DNA from: Companilactobacillus nodensis DSM 19682 = JCM 14932 = NBRC 107160
Lineage (GTDB): Bacteria > Bacillota > Bacilli > Lactobacillales > Lactobacillaceae
Assembly: GCF_000615905.1 (NCBI RefSeq)
Contig: NZ_BAMN01000002.1
Location: 62,001-126,000 of the forward strand
Length of the DNA stretch: 64,000 nt
Direction: 5' to 3'
Part shown: piece after piece, positions 54,048 to 63,651 of the stretch
Numbering within the stretch: the first letter of the stretch is position 1
Layout: every line of letters starts with the position of its first letter
Program-made: the position numbers and the translations under genes
The notes under the pieces: model-generated
Told to the model about the DNA's origin: nothing
Seen by the model: the letters and a program-made list of their open reading frames with translations, nothing else
Databases searched by the model: none

Positions 54048-54620
54048 ATGCGAATATCTAAACGCGTTAAACGAATTGTTTGGACTAGTTTGGTCTTTGT
54101 CCTGTCATTGACAGCGTTATATGGAATCATGACGGGAACTGACTTTGGCAGTAATATTATTCAAGCCGCACAAAAGGTTAAGTATATCGGTAAGGATAAG
54201 TATAATATTGCCAAAAAAGAACACGATGCACTATTGGCTAAGAAGAAAAAATTAGTCGCACAAGAAAATAAAACACAATCACAAGTAACTGATATCAAGA
54301 ATCAAGAAGAAGAGGCTAAAAAGGCAGCTGCAGAGCAACAAGCTGCCGCCGAAAAGCAGCAACAGGAACAACAAAAACAGGCCGAGAAAGCTGCCAAACA
54401 AGCTCAATATCAAGCAAATACCAGTACGTCATCGAGTAGTAGTACGAGTTCTCGAGGCGATATGAATACTTCTTCGAGTGGGCAAATCGTTGGAAATAAG
54501 AATTCACATATCTATCATGTTCCAGGGCAACGTGGCTACAATATGAATTCTAGCAATGCAGTATACTTCCAGAATGAACAAGATGCCCTCAATGCTGGCT
54601 ACAGAAAGGCTAAGGTGTAG
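54048..54620 (+). CDS. Secreted/membrane-anchored SunSET-domain protein
   Basis: The 190-residue protein has one N-terminal hydrophobic segment (residues about 10-28). A lysine/alanine/glutamine-rich coiled coil (about 58-125) and a serine-threonine linker follow, then a C-terminal module GNKNSHIYHVPGQRGYNMNS with NAVYFQNEQDALNAGYRKAK. That last module is the SunSET/Ada-like zinc-ribbon-related domain often found next to lactobacillary nucleases. It lies three bases before a nuclease gene and probably shares its function in extracellular DNA handling. The exact role is unknown. Confidence 0.8.
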   Translation: MRISKRVKRIVWTSLVFVLSLTALYGIMTGTDFGSNIIQAAQKVKYIGKDKYNIAKKEHDALLAKKKKLVAQENKTQSQVTDIKNQEEEAKKAAAEQQAAAEKQQQEQQKQAEKAAKQAQYQANTSTSSSSSTSSRGDMNTSSSGQIVGNKNSHIYHVPGQRGYNMNSSNAVYFQNEQDALNAGYRKAKV

Positions 54621-54623
54621 GAT

Positions 54624-55474
54624 ATGAAAAATTTAATTAAAATCTTAGCCGTTATAACGTTGACCATGTCGTTAACCGCTTGTTCTGAAACTGACTCAAC
54701 CGATAGTAAAGATGGTACAAAGACAGAAGTAGTTAAAGATTATTCTTATCAGAAGAAAGCAACTAAGTTAGAAGCAAGTAATAAGAAATTGAAGAAGTCG
54801 ATTGCTAAATTGCAGGATCAAATTGCTTCGAATCAAGATTATTTGAGTCAGCATGACCAGACTCAGTACAGCAATAACAATTCTCAAACTGCATCGACTG
54901 CGGATCTAGCCAACTTGAAATATACCGGCACACAGGAAATTGTCGTCAATAATAATAATCCTAACTTCTCACAAGAAGATATGTCGACTAATAATGGTGC
55001 CTGGCAGACGTACGGTGATCTCGATAATCTAAATCGAGCCACTGCAGCTAATGCCATGCTTAATGCGTCGCTGATGCCAAGCGCCAAACGTGAAGGATTA
55101 ACCTGGAGTCCAACTGGTTGCACAATAAACGGATCAGCTCAGGTTGGCTATACAACCGGAGTCATCTGATCGGCTATCAATTAACGGGTCAGAATAATAA
55201 TCCTAAGAACTTGATCACGGGGACACGTTCGTTGAATAGTCCAGAGATGTTGGCCCATGAAATGGATATTGCTTATTATTTGAAACAGAGTAATAGTCAC
55301 TACATCAGATATCGTGTAACACCAGTATTTAGAAACGATGAGTTATTGGCACGTGGTGTTCAAATGGAGGCACAATCTGTTGGTGACGATGCGGTGCATT
55401 TTAATGTTTATATTTTTAATGTCCAGTCTGGAGTTACCCTTAATTATGCTGATGGTACGAGTCAAATTGGCTAA
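54624..55474 (+). pseudogene. Lipoprotein DNA/RNA non-specific endonuclease (EndA-like), frameshifted
   Basis: The first frame has a lipoprotein signal with LTAC (Cys20), a coiled region and KREGLTWSPTG. It then loses register and stops at 55169. The next frame continues WHNKRISSGWLYNRSHLIGY and on to a stop at 55474. The catalytic motif NRSHLIG corresponds to DRGH in EndA/NucA nucleases, with Asn in place of Asp and the key His kept. Adding one G at about 55120 (GGTTGCAC to GGTTGGCAC) restores a 283-residue enzyme. It would degrade extracellular DNA together with the SunSET protein. Confidence 0.88.
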
Positions 55475-55476
55475 GG

Positions 55477-55508
55477 AAGTGCATCTGAAAAGATGTGCTT
55501 TTTTTTTT
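55477..55508 (+). terminator. Terminator after the nuclease gene
   Basis: AAGTGCATCT (55477-55486) pairs with AGATGTGCTT (55491-55500) using G-T pairs, followed by ten T residues. 55499-55560 is a T-rich low-complexity stretch with no gene. Confidence 0.85.
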
Positions 55509-55655
55509 GGAAATTACGAATGTTTGTTTTTTTTTGTTTTTTTTCATGTGCACTTTTTAAAAAAAACGTTTCACTATTTCAAGTATCTTGATGGCAACTA
55601 TAGGCACAATGTGCTTTGTAGCTAAATTTAAATTCACTATATATATCAATTATTG

Positions 55656-55722
55656 TGAAAGCGTTGACATAAATGGAGCGTGGTGCTTTAATATAGTCGT
55701 GGTTGTTATAATAATATAACAA
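55656..55722 (+). promoter_or_regulatory. PTS promoter with cre site and operator-like dyad
   Basis: TTGACA (55664-55669) and TTTAAT (55687-55692) stand 17 bases apart. A cre box TGAAAGCGTTGACA (55656-55669, 13 of 14 positions) covers the -35 box. Downstream, TTGTTATA (55703-55710) and TATAACAA (55715-55722) form a dyad with an ATAA centre, a likely site for the GntR-family regulator encoded next. Confidence 0.75.
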
Positions 55723-55736
55723 GTTGAGGAATTCCT

Positions 55737-56444
55737 ATGGGTCATGCAATACCACTGTATCAAAGTATGTTGAACGAGTTGATGCGGCAAATTGAATCAG
55801 GACAGCTGCCTGAGAATAGCAAGTTGCCGTCAGAACAACAACTGGGAGAGTTGTATAACGTTTCTAGAATCACTGTCAGACGTGCTTTGACAGAGCTAGA
55901 GAACAGAAAATATATATATAAGAGACAAGGTCAAGGGTCTTTCGTCATGTCGAAAGATGAATCTAAGCCTGGGATAAGCTACTTAAATGTTCCGAAGATG
56001 ATTTCGAAGATGGGCGCAAATCCCAAAATAGAGTTGGAAAAATTCAGTATCAACGTTGACGGCACTGAGAAACGTGCCAGAGAAGAACTGGGCTTGAGTG
56101 AAGATGATTATCTGTACTCATTTCAATATCTATATTATGCGAATGATGAACCAGTCTTCAGTGAAAAGGTCTTTTTGCCATTTGATATTTTTCCAATGAT
56201 TCATAAAAAAGAAATTGTCGATAAGGACTTGATTCCGTACTTGGCCAAGAGGTACGTGATGCAAGCTGAGTTTTACTCCAAAACTGAAGCTAGCCTAATC
56301 ACCAGCAAGAATCGTAAGATATTCAATCTGAATGTCGGTGATCCGATGGTAAACGTTACGACCAAAGGCATCGCGGATGGTAAGTTTGTCTATTATAGTC
56401 AATCGATCGTTGTCGGTGACTTGATCATGTTCATAGTTAAATAA
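55737..56444 (+). CDS. GntR-family regulator with UTRA domain
   Basis: The 235-residue protein has the N-terminal winged helix (IPLYQSMLNELMRQIESGQLPENSKLPSEQQLGELYNVSRITVRRALTELENRKYIYKRQGQGSFV) and a C-terminal UTRA ligand domain (VEKVFLPF-like SEKVFLPFDIFP and LNVGDPMVNVTTKGIADGKFVYY). Such regulators sense sugar phosphates and control the PTS operon they begin. The IIB start lies 18 bases after its stop. The dyad upstream indicates autoregulation. The sugar is not known. Confidence 0.92.
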   Translation: MGHAIPLYQSMLNELMRQIESGQLPENSKLPSEQQLGELYNVSRITVRRALTELENRKYIYKRQGQGSFVMSKDESKPGISYLNVPKMISKMGANPKIELEKFSINVDGTEKRAREELGLSEDDYLYSFQYLYYANDEPVFSEKVFLPFDIFPMIHKKEIVDKDLIPYLAKRYVMQAEFYSKTEASLITSKNRKIFNLNVGDPMVNVTTKGIADGKFVYYSQSIVVGDLIMFIVK

Positions 56445-56462
56445 ATGAAAGAAGGAATAAGC

Positions 56463-56945
56463 ATGGGTGAACCAAATATTGTATTAACAAGAATTGATAA
56501 CAGATTAGTCCATGGACAAGTTGGTGTTGTTTGGACTTCATCTGTGGGTGCTAACTTATTGTTAGTCGCTAATGATGACACAGCTAACGATCCACTACAA
56601 CAAGAATTGATGGCTGCTACAGCTGATAGTTCTGGTGTTGGAATTCGTTTCTGGACTATCGAAAAAACTATCAACAATATCCATCGTGCTAGCGCTAGAC
56701 AAAAGATTTTTATCGTTGTTCGTACACCAGAAGATGCTCGTAAGTTGCTTGAAGGTGGAGTTCCAATTAAGAACTTAAACATTGGTAACATGCACTTCTC
56801 AGATGGCAAGAAACAAGTTACTAAGTATACATATATGGATGACAAAGATAAGGAAGACTTGAAGGCATGTGCTGACAAAGGTGCCAGCGTTTACGTTCAA
56901 GAAGTACCAGAGGACAAAAAACAACCATTGGAAGAAGTGATCTAG
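56463..56945 (+). CDS. Mannose-family PTS component IIB
   Basis: The 160-residue protein has the phosphorylated His17 in RIDNRLVHGQVGVVW and a typical MANIIB body (RTPEDARKLLEGGVPIKNLNIGNMHFSDGKKQ). I start it at 56463 behind GAAGGA; an ATG at 56445 would add six residues. It takes phosphate from IIA and passes it to the sugar carried by IIC/IID. The order IIB-IIC-IID-IIA, led by a GntR regulator, suggests a hexosamine or other amino sugar system, but the substrate is not determined by sequence. Confidence 0.94.
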   Translation: MGEPNIVLTRIDNRLVHGQVGVVWTSSVGANLLLVANDDTANDPLQQELMAATADSSGVGIRFWTIEKTINNIHRASARQKIFIVVRTPEDARKLLEGGVPIKNLNIGNMHFSDGKKQVTKYTYMDDKDKEDLKACADKGASVYVQEVPEDKKQPLEEVI

Positions 56946-57752
56946 ATGCAAGTTACATTAATGCAAGGACTGTTGATCGGTCTTTTCGCAATTATTTCTG
57001 GTATTGACTTTTGGTGGGAAGGTTTCTATATCTTCAGACCAATGATAGTTTGTACCATTACAGGTTTGATCCTAGGAAATATTACACTAGGTATCGTTGC
57101 TGCCGGACTTACTGAACTAGCATTTGCTGGTTTAACACCGGTTGGTGGGACACAGCCGCCTAACCCTATTATGGCTGGTATTATGACTGTTGTTTTAGCT
57201 TATACAACAGGTAAGAGTCCAGCTACCGCTATTGGATTAGCATTACCATTCAGTATTTTGATGCAATATATTATTTTATTCTACTATTCAGCATTCTCAG
57301 TTTTGACTAAGAAACTTGATACATACGCTGAAAAGGGTGGAACAAAGAGATTTACTAATTTAGCTTTACTACCAACATGGATCGTTGGTTTGACATATGG
57401 TATCATCGCCTTCTTGTGTGTCTATGGTGCACAAGGCCCAATGAAGTCATTAGTTAACGCAATGCCTGTTTGGTTGAGTCACGGATTCGAAATTGCCGGT
57501 AGTATCTTACCTGCCGTTGGTTTTGGTTTGTTACTAAAGAGTATGTTAAAAGCACGTTATGTTCCATATCTACTTATCGGATTTACAGCTGCTTGCTTTA
57601 TTAAGTTTGGTAACTTGATGCCTGTTGCTATCATTGGTGTTGCTTTAGCCTTGATCGAATACAACAGAAGCAAGAAAGATGCTGAAAACGAAAAGAAATT
57701 AAAGACTGCTATGGAAAATTCAAATGGAGGAGACGACGAAGATGGAATCTAA
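56946..57752 (+). CDS. Mannose-family PTS component IIC
   Basis: The 268-residue membrane protein starts directly after the IIB stop. It has the family blocks QGLLIGLFAIISGIDFWWEG, GLTELAFAGLTPVGGTQPPN and LPFSILMQYIILFYYSAFS, with about seven hydrophobic segments. The C-terminal tail is acidic and overlaps the IID start by eleven bases. It forms the sugar path together with IID. Confidence 0.94.
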   Translation: MQVTLMQGLLIGLFAIISGIDFWWEGFYIFRPMIVCTITGLILGNITLGIVAAGLTELAFAGLTPVGGTQPPNPIMAGIMTVVLAYTTGKSPATAIGLALPFSILMQYIILFYYSAFSVLTKKLDTYAEKGGTKRFTNLALLPTWIVGLTYGIIAFLCVYGAQGPMKSLVNAMPVWLSHGFEIAGSILPAVGFGLLLKSMLKARYVPYLLIGFTAACFIKFGNLMPVAIIGVALALIEYNRSKKDAENEKKLKTAMENSNGGDDEDGI

Positions 57753-58560
57753 ACAATCAGAAACTCCAACAAGAGGAAAATTAACTAAGCATGACGTTGG
57801 TATGCTTGGTATTAGATCTATTTTTAACCAGTCAGCAATGAACTACGAAAGAATGCAAGCTGATGGCTGGACCTTGGCAATGATTCCTTCATTGAAGAAG
57901 ATCTACAAGGATGACAAGAAGGGCTTGGCTAATGCCATGAAGTCTAACTTGCAATTCATTAATACTAACAACTATGCCGCTCCTCTATTGATGGGACTTG
58001 AAGCCTCACTAGAAGAGAATGGTGAGAAACGTTCAACAATCGATGGTTTGAGAATCGCTTTGTTCGGACCATTAGCTGGTATCGGTGATGCCATTACTTG
58101 GTTCACAATTCTACCTATCGTTGCTGGTATTACAGCATCATTCGCTAAACAAGGAAGCATCTTAGGACCACTGATCTTCTTCCTTGTCTACGTTGCAATG
58201 TTCTTTGCACGTATTCCTATCGCACGTTTGGGATACACAACAGGTACTAAGGCCATTTCTAAGATTCGTGAGAATTCAGCTATTGTTTCACACGCTGCCA
58301 GTGTCCTAGGTTGTACAGTTATCGGTGGTTTGATCGCTACATATGTTCAAATCACTGTTAAGACAAAGATTCCAGTTACTGCCGGTCATACAATTTCGAT
58401 TCAAACACAATTCTTTGACCGTATTTTCCCTAACATCCTTCCATTGGGTTACACTTTCTTACTATATTGGTTGCTCAAGAAGAAGAACGTTAGTCCTGTT
58501 ATGTTGATCCTAGTTACATTCATTCTAGCTATTGTACTCTCATGGTTGGGGGTTCTATAG
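57742..58560 (+). CDS. Mannose-family PTS component IID
   Basis: The 272-residue protein has the IID blocks MLGIRSIFNQSAMNYERMQADGW, FINTNNYAAPLLMGLEASLEE and FGPLAGIGDAITWFTILPI, and ends in a C-terminal helix. I start it at 57742, behind GGAGG inside the IIC gene, so the two overlap. Both are needed for the membrane complex. Confidence 0.94.
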   Translation: MESKQSETPTRGKLTKHDVGMLGIRSIFNQSAMNYERMQADGWTLAMIPSLKKIYKDDKKGLANAMKSNLQFINTNNYAAPLLMGLEASLEENGEKRSTIDGLRIALFGPLAGIGDAITWFTILPIVAGITASFAKQGSILGPLIFFLVYVAMFFARIPIARLGYTTGTKAISKIRENSAIVSHAASVLGCTVIGGLIATYVQITVKTKIPVTAGHTISIQTQFFDRIFPNILPLGYTFLLYWLLKKKNVSPVMLILVTFILAIVLSWLGVL

Positions 58561-58561
58561 T

Positions 58562-58990
58562 ATGAAGATTATTGTTACTGGACATGGAAATTTTGCATCA
58601 GGAATTCATTCAACTGTTAAATTATTAGCTGGCCAATTGCCAGGCGTTAGTTTTATTGATTTTACTGGTGATATGAACGATAAGAGTCTCTCCGCAGAGT
58701 TTACTAAAGAAATCAAAGACGATGATTCAGTAGTATTCTTCTGTGACTTATTAGGCGGCACCCCTTTCAAAGAAGCCGTCAAATTAAGTATGAGTAGTGA
58801 TAAGGATATCCAAGTTACCTGTGGTTGTAACGTTGGATCATTGATGGAAATAGGCCTCCAACTATCTTCATTCGATGGTAATGCCACGCAGTTAGCAGAT
58901 AAGCTCGTGGAAACAAGCAAGTCACAGACTCAATTGTTTGTACACAAAGAAAACAAATTCGAAGCAGATGCTGAAGACGACGGCATCTAA
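58562..58990 (+). CDS. Mannose-family PTS component IIA
   Basis: The 142-residue cytoplasmic protein has the phosphorylated His8 in VTGHGNFASGIHSTVKLLAG and VVFFCDLLGGTPFKEAVKLS, typical of EIIA-Man. The ATG stands one base after the IID stop. It receives phosphate from HPr and passes it to IIB. It ends the operon before a terminator. Confidence 0.94.
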   Translation: MKIIVTGHGNFASGIHSTVKLLAGQLPGVSFIDFTGDMNDKSLSAEFTKEIKDDDSVVFFCDLLGGTPFKEAVKLSMSSDKDIQVTCGCNVGSLMEIGLQLSSFDGNATQLADKLVETSKSQTQLFVHKENKFEADAEDDGI

Positions 58991-59001
58991 CTCAAACGTC
59001 C

Positions 59002-59038
59002 AAGAACTCCATACCAATTTGGTATAGAGTTCTTTTTT
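59002..59038 (+). terminator. Terminator of the PTS operon
   Basis: AAGAACTC and ATACCA (59002-59016) pair with TGGTAT and GAGTTCTT, followed by T residues. Confidence 0.9.
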
Positions 59039-59095
59039 ATCCTGAATATGTTATATTTTTAACAAAGTGACAAATATTCCAGAAAGGAAATAATC

Positions 59096-60400
59096 ATGAC
59101 TCAACAAGCAGGTACAGGAAAAGGTAGTTATGAGCAAATGTTCATCAGATCTCTCAAAGAAGGTGTTGTCCCTGCGACGGGTTGCACAGAGCCAATTGCT
59201 ATTGCGTATGCGGCAGCTAACTGCATGTTATATCTAACTAGCAATGACATCCAAAAAATCGATGTAAGCGTCTCTCACAACATTATGAAGAATGCCATGG
59301 CCGTTATCGTTCCTGGTACTGGTCGACCTGGATTAGTCGTGGCCGCAGCGGCTGGTGCGATTGCTGGTGACCCAAAAGTCGGTTTGAGCGTTATTTCCAA
59401 ATTAAATGAGACACAGCTACCTGAAATCAATCAATTAGCAGATTCAGGTAAAATCTCCACTCATGTCGCTGAAGTACCAGACGATTTGTATGTTGAAGTT
59501 GCAGTATATGATGCAACGGATTCAGTTAGAGTCTGTATTGCAGGCGATCACACAAATATATTTTTAATTGAAAAGAATGGCAAGACTATCTATTCGAAGG
59601 ATCGCCCAGCACCACACGCTATTTCAGAGACCAAACAGTTTTTGCAGACGATCAAACTTAAGGACATTTGGGATTTTGCTTTGACTGAACCACTGGCAAA
59701 TATCGTCTTTATGCGTAAAGCAGCTAACTTCAACTTAGCTTTGGCGGATGATGGATTCGAACACGATTATGGTGTTAAAGTTGGTAAGTCATTGCGGAAG
59801 TCAAAGCTGCAAAAGAATAGTAGTTTGACGGAACAAATAATCTCGTATTCAGCTGCGGCTTCGGATGCTCGAATGGGTGGTTCACAATTGCCAGCCATGT
59901 CTAATTCTGGTTCGGGAAATCAAGGAATAACTGCTACGATTCCAGTCTGTATCGTGGCTAAGCACAAAAAAGCTAGTGAAGAACAGTTGATTAGAGCTTT
60001 GACTTTATCTCACCTAACAGCGTTATATGTTCATGCGTTCTTGCCAGTATTATCAGCTTTTTGTGCAACTGATTCGGCAGCTATGGGTGCGGCGACTGGC
60101 TCGATTTATCTATTAACGAACAATTACGAACAAGCTTGTTCAGCTATCAAGAATATGATTGGTGACGCGGCAGGGATGGTTTGCGACGGTGCGGGATGCT
60201 CCTGTGCCATGAAGGTTGCGACTTCGACTTCTTCCATGTGTCGTGCAGTCGACTTGGCGATCCAAGGTGTAGAGATACCGGCGACTAACGGTTTGGTTCA
60301 AGAAGACATTGACGAAACGATTCGCGGCCTAGGTAAGTTAGTTACGAGTGGTTTTGGCCAGACGGACTCAGCTATTTTAGATGTAATGATGAATAAATAG
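59096..60400 (+). CDS. L-cysteine desulfidase / serine dehydratase-alpha-like protein (UPF0597, CyuA-like)
   Basis: The 434-residue protein has Cys30 in ATGCTEPIAIAYAAA and the cysteine cluster CDGAGCSCAMK (Cys363, Cys368, Cys370), the probable [4Fe-4S] ligands. SHLTALYVHAFLPVLSAFC and GAATGSIYLL complete the pattern. It is full length for the CyuA/YhaM group, which breaks cysteine down to pyruvate, ammonia and sulfide. Serine may be an alternative substrate. It is monocistronic, with AGAAAGGA as ribosome binding site. Confidence 0.88.
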   Translation: MTQQAGTGKGSYEQMFIRSLKEGVVPATGCTEPIAIAYAAANCMLYLTSNDIQKIDVSVSHNIMKNAMAVIVPGTGRPGLVVAAAAGAIAGDPKVGLSVISKLNETQLPEINQLADSGKISTHVAEVPDDLYVEVAVYDATDSVRVCIAGDHTNIFLIEKNGKTIYSKDRPAPHAISETKQFLQTIKLKDIWDFALTEPLANIVFMRKAANFNLALADDGFEHDYGVKVGKSLRKSKLQKNSSLTEQIISYSAAASDARMGGSQLPAMSNSGSGNQGITATIPVCIVAKHKKASEEQLIRALTLSHLTALYVHAFLPVLSAFCATDSAAMGAATGSIYLLTNNYEQACSAIKNMIGDAAGMVCDGAGCSCAMKVATSTSSMCRAVDLAIQGVEIPATNGLVQEDIDETIRGLGKLVTSGFGQTDSAILDVMMNK

Positions 60401-60405
60401 AATTC

Positions 60406-60437
60406 AAAAAAGCAATCTCACACGAGATTGCTTTTTT
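60406..60437. terminator. Bidirectional terminator
   Basis: AAAAAAGCAATCTC (60406-60419), loop ACAC, GAGATTGCTTTTTT, between the + enzyme gene and the - surface protein. Confidence 0.92.
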
Positions 60438-60442
60438 AGTAT

Positions 60443-62463
60443 CTAGACACTTTCAACAATCGACCATTTGAGTTCGGTCTCATATCTACCAGCGGTTAGA
60501 TTATTATCATTCATATGTAATAGGATGCCGTTTTCCTTGGACCAACCGATCGAAGGTACTGAATTACCTTTGCCGGTAGCTTGGATTACTTGGTCTGTTC
60601 CAAGAATATCGTGGCCAACACCATCTTCATAGAACTGTAAACTGCCTAGAAGCTTGACCGATTGTTCGTTGGTGAAGTCCTTCGCCTGTTGAACACGAAC
60701 TTCAGCGTAGTCCAAATTGCGTCTTTGGTCATCGATCTCAACGATATTTTCGGGTTCATTCAGGTTGTCAGGTCGATAGATTATTTCGTTGGCGGAGAAG
60801 GGTGTGATAGTTCCGAAGTCGATGTTCTTAACGTCCATTTGAATCTTATTGGTCAGGTAAGTGATAGCTTCTTCATCACCGTCACTGCGGTAATCGTCGG
60901 CGGCAGAGACTTGTCGAGAACGTAAGGTGTTGTTCTCTGTGTCGTCTTCTGGTCGATGGTACCAATGGTTGTATTGACCGCTACAACGTGACTTTGTTTG
61001 GTAGAGAAACCGAGGTTCTTTACAACCAATTCTTTGGTGCCATCTTTGGCATCAGAAACTATTTCGTAGTGATCACTAGATAATTCTTGATCATCTACAA
61101 CAACGGAATTTACGGTTGAATTTTCTCTGATCGGTAGGTGGTATGTTCCGTTAGTCAGTACTCCGGTTCCACTAATATTAGTTATCGTGGCACTCTCAGT
61201 TATATGGTCACCTTCATTAACACCGAATAAATGCAAGTCACTATCGAGTTCATCATGGTGGTCAGCGTTGGTGAGGTTATTCTTGATCTTAATGTCGGGC
61301 GAACCATCTGGAATAACAGTCAGAGTAGCTTTGTTGGTAGTGTAACTCTTATTGATAGTACCTAGCTTAACGTTGATAATGGCTTGGTACTTGCTCTGGT
61401 TGTCGTCTTCCATGGTGGTGGGATCAGTTGTCACTGACAAAGAACCGTTGAGCTCGTCGTCCTTGTTGATCTGGACTCTGGAGCCATCAGGGTTGTCACG
61501 ATACCATTTGACGGTATATTCATTGTTACCATCACTGTTGTCACCACCTTCATCTCCGTCGTCGTCATCATCCCCATCGTTATCCAGTTCTCCTAGATTA
61601 CCTTCGATTGAGAAGGTGGCTTTTTCCCCGGCTTTGACGGATTGATCTTCCAATCCTTGTCCGACTTGGACCTCTTTAACTGCTTGAATATCATCTCCAA
61701 TAGGATTGTGAAGGGTACCGATAACTGTCACCGTACCGTGAACTTCAGGTTTAGTTACGGCTGTTAGTAGTCCGGTATCTTCATCGATAGTGGCTAGGGA
61801 AGGGTCATCAACGCTCCATGTTACCTCACCAGTATGGTGCGCTGGAATGATATCAGCGTGAGCATAAGTAGTCTTTTGTGCCATATCAAATGATGTACTG
61901 TAGATGTAATCGTCGTCTGTTCGAATCTTCATTTCTGTACCATCGGTAGGTTCAGGTACGGTGTGAACTGCTGCTACTTGAGAGTAGATCTTTTTGGCGA
62001 AGATGTTGTGGATCAATCCTTGCCATTGAACTTGTAATTGATAATAAGTGGTTTCGTCAGCTGTTTTACCAGTTATGACTAGGTTTTCTTTGGTACCACC
62101 ATCGGCTTTACTAATCTTGGTCCATTCACTATCACCAGCTTTACATTGATACCACTGATATCTGGCCGATCTAGTAAGTGTGGCAACAGCGTAGACCGCT
62201 GAACGTGCTGAGTCAGTTCTTAATGTGATTGTGTTGTCAACAACAACATAGTTGTCAGCTTTTGGTTGTAAGGCAAATCCAGTTGATAACCAGATTCCAA
62301 AGAACTTTCTTACGTCTTTAGTAGGTTTGTGGTAGTATCCCACGTCTTCTGCGTTTGGTTCGTTGTCTGTATCTTCAGCTGCTACATTCTTGCTGGAGAA
62401 TTGGAAGCAGGCAAGAGCTAATAGGAGGGCGAACATTGTTAGGATAAACTTTTTAAGCCGCAT
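60443..62463 (-). pseudogene. Secreted surface protein with Ig-like domains and WxL-type C-terminus, frameshifted
   Basis: The first frame (536 residues) has a signal peptide (cleavage near NVAAED) and Ig-like segments (YQWYQCKAGDSEWTKI, HTGEVTWSVDDPSLATI). A run of Asp and Gly stands near residues 305-330, followed by KATLTVIPDG. After YVLDKS it ends in a short tail. The next frame supplies SAADDYRSDGDEEAITYLT and ends with a WxL-like domain closing in GRYETELKWSIVESV at 60443. One extra G at about 60910 (AAGTC to AAGGTC on the coding strand) yields a 673-residue wall-bound protein. The LKW sequence stands where WxL has WxL. Confidence 0.85.
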
Positions 62464-62579
62464 AAATCTTCTCCTTATTTATAATTTGTTACAAGTTTAA
62501 CATTATGTATATCGAAAAATAATTCATTTTATACAAAAACTATTTTAATAATATGGGTCAAAGAAATCTATGAAAACGC

Positions 62580-62608
62580 AAAAAAAGACGACCTCTTATG
62601 AGGTCGTC
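62580..62608 (-). terminator. Terminator of the lacC-lacD transcript
   Basis: On the minus strand GACGACCTC, loop ATAA, GAGGTCGTC are followed by a T-run. Confidence 0.9.
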
Positions 62609-62639
62609 AAATTGTCAAAACATCGGATTTAAATTTAAA

Positions 62640-63620
62640 TTAGTCTTTTGAAACTTTGTCTTTCCATGAAGTAGCTGTTTCAGCTAATACTTCGTTCAAT
62701 TCATCAATGTTCTTCTTACCTTCAGTGTTCATCCACTTCTTACCGGCTTCTTCACCATCTTTAGCAAATGGTACTACACCGTTTCTCCATGTGGCACGTC
62801 CACAAAGAACACCATTGAACTTAGCACCGGCTTCTTTAGCCATCTTAAGTTCTGTTCTGAATGCTTCAGCAGTAACACCGGCACTTAAGAAGATATAAGG
62901 CTTGTCAGTAGCATCTGATTGTTCCTTGAAGTACTTAACAGCTTCTTCTTTAGTATAAACGGCTTTGTTGTCACCATTGAATCCTTCAACGTAGTCAAGG
63001 TTAATAGGAACTTCAACCTTCAAAACATCGATCTTGTATTCAGGTTTTGAGAATTCTCTCATTGTTTCAATAACTTTGTGAGGCTTTACCTTAGCATATT
63101 CAGCAACGTCACTGATTGAGTCATCGTATGTAACTAGTTCAACGAATAGAGGAATGTCTTCTGCGGCACATTCTGAACCGATTCTTTCAACAAAGGCTTC
63201 TTTGTGATCAACGATTGTCTTGTCTTCATCTGGATCGAAGTATAGCAAGAACTTGATTGAGTCAGCTCCAGCTTCCTTGAGACGACGTACTGACCATTCT
63301 GGGATCAAGTCTGGCATTCTACCAGCTTCTGTTGTGTCATATCCTGTCTTTTCGTATGAAACTAGAAGACCTGAACCATCGGTACGAACTTTAGCTGCTG
63401 GAAGACCATATTCTGGGTCAAGTAAGATTGATGAAGCATAAGGTGTTAATTCTTTTGAAATAACTTTCTTGAATTCAACGATATCATGTTCGTTGGCTGG
63501 CTTGCCTGAAGCTGCGGCTAACATTTTCTTTAGTGAGCCACGTTGGTCAATAGCAAGTGCGGCGATAACTCCGTCATTATTAGACATTTTTTCAAGTGCT
63601 GCATATTTCTTTGGTGTCAT
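62640..63620 (-). CDS. lacD: Tagatose-1,6-bisphosphate aldolase
   Basis: The 326-residue protein has AIDQRGSLKKML near residue 23, SILLDPEYGLPAAK and LSAGVTAEAFRTELKMA, as in class I LacD aldolases. I start it at 63620 (MTPKKYAALEKM) because GGAGGAATT stands ten bases upstream. It cleaves tagatose-1,6-bisphosphate to dihydroxyacetone phosphate and glyceraldehyde-3-phosphate. The sugar kinase gene lies directly upstream. Together they are the lower tagatose-6-phosphate pathway for galactose or galactosamine. Confidence 0.95.
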   Translation of the reverse strand: MTPKKYAALEKMSNNDGVIAALAIDQRGSLKKMLAAASGKPANEHDIVEFKKVISKELTPYASSILLDPEYGLPAAKVRTDGSGLLVSYEKTGYDTTEAGRMPDLIPEWSVRRLKEAGADSIKFLLYFDPDEDKTIVDHKEAFVERIGSECAAEDIPLFVELVTYDDSISDVAEYAKVKPHKVIETMREFSKPEYKIDVLKVEVPINLDYVEGFNGDNKAVYTKEEAVKYFKEQSDATDKPYIFLSAGVTAEAFRTELKMAKEAGAKFNGVLCGRATWRNGVVPFAKDGEEAGKKWMNTEGKKNIDELNEVLAETATSWKDKVSKD

Positions 63621-63651
63621 GTATTTAATTCCTCCGATTTTTTTAAACAAA

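Noticed and set aside
55499-55570. T-rich tract as a possible regulatory or repeat element
   Set aside because: It is a long terminator tail and low-complexity sequence without symmetry or repeats.
55550-55575. AAAAAACGTTTCAC as a further cre site
   Set aside because: Only about 10 of 14 positions fit, and a better cre box lies at 55656 on the promoter.
60853-60912. Natural C-terminus of the surface protein after YVLDKS
   Set aside because: The tail lacks any domain, while the adjacent frame continues without gap into a WxL-like domain, so a frame break is the better explanation.
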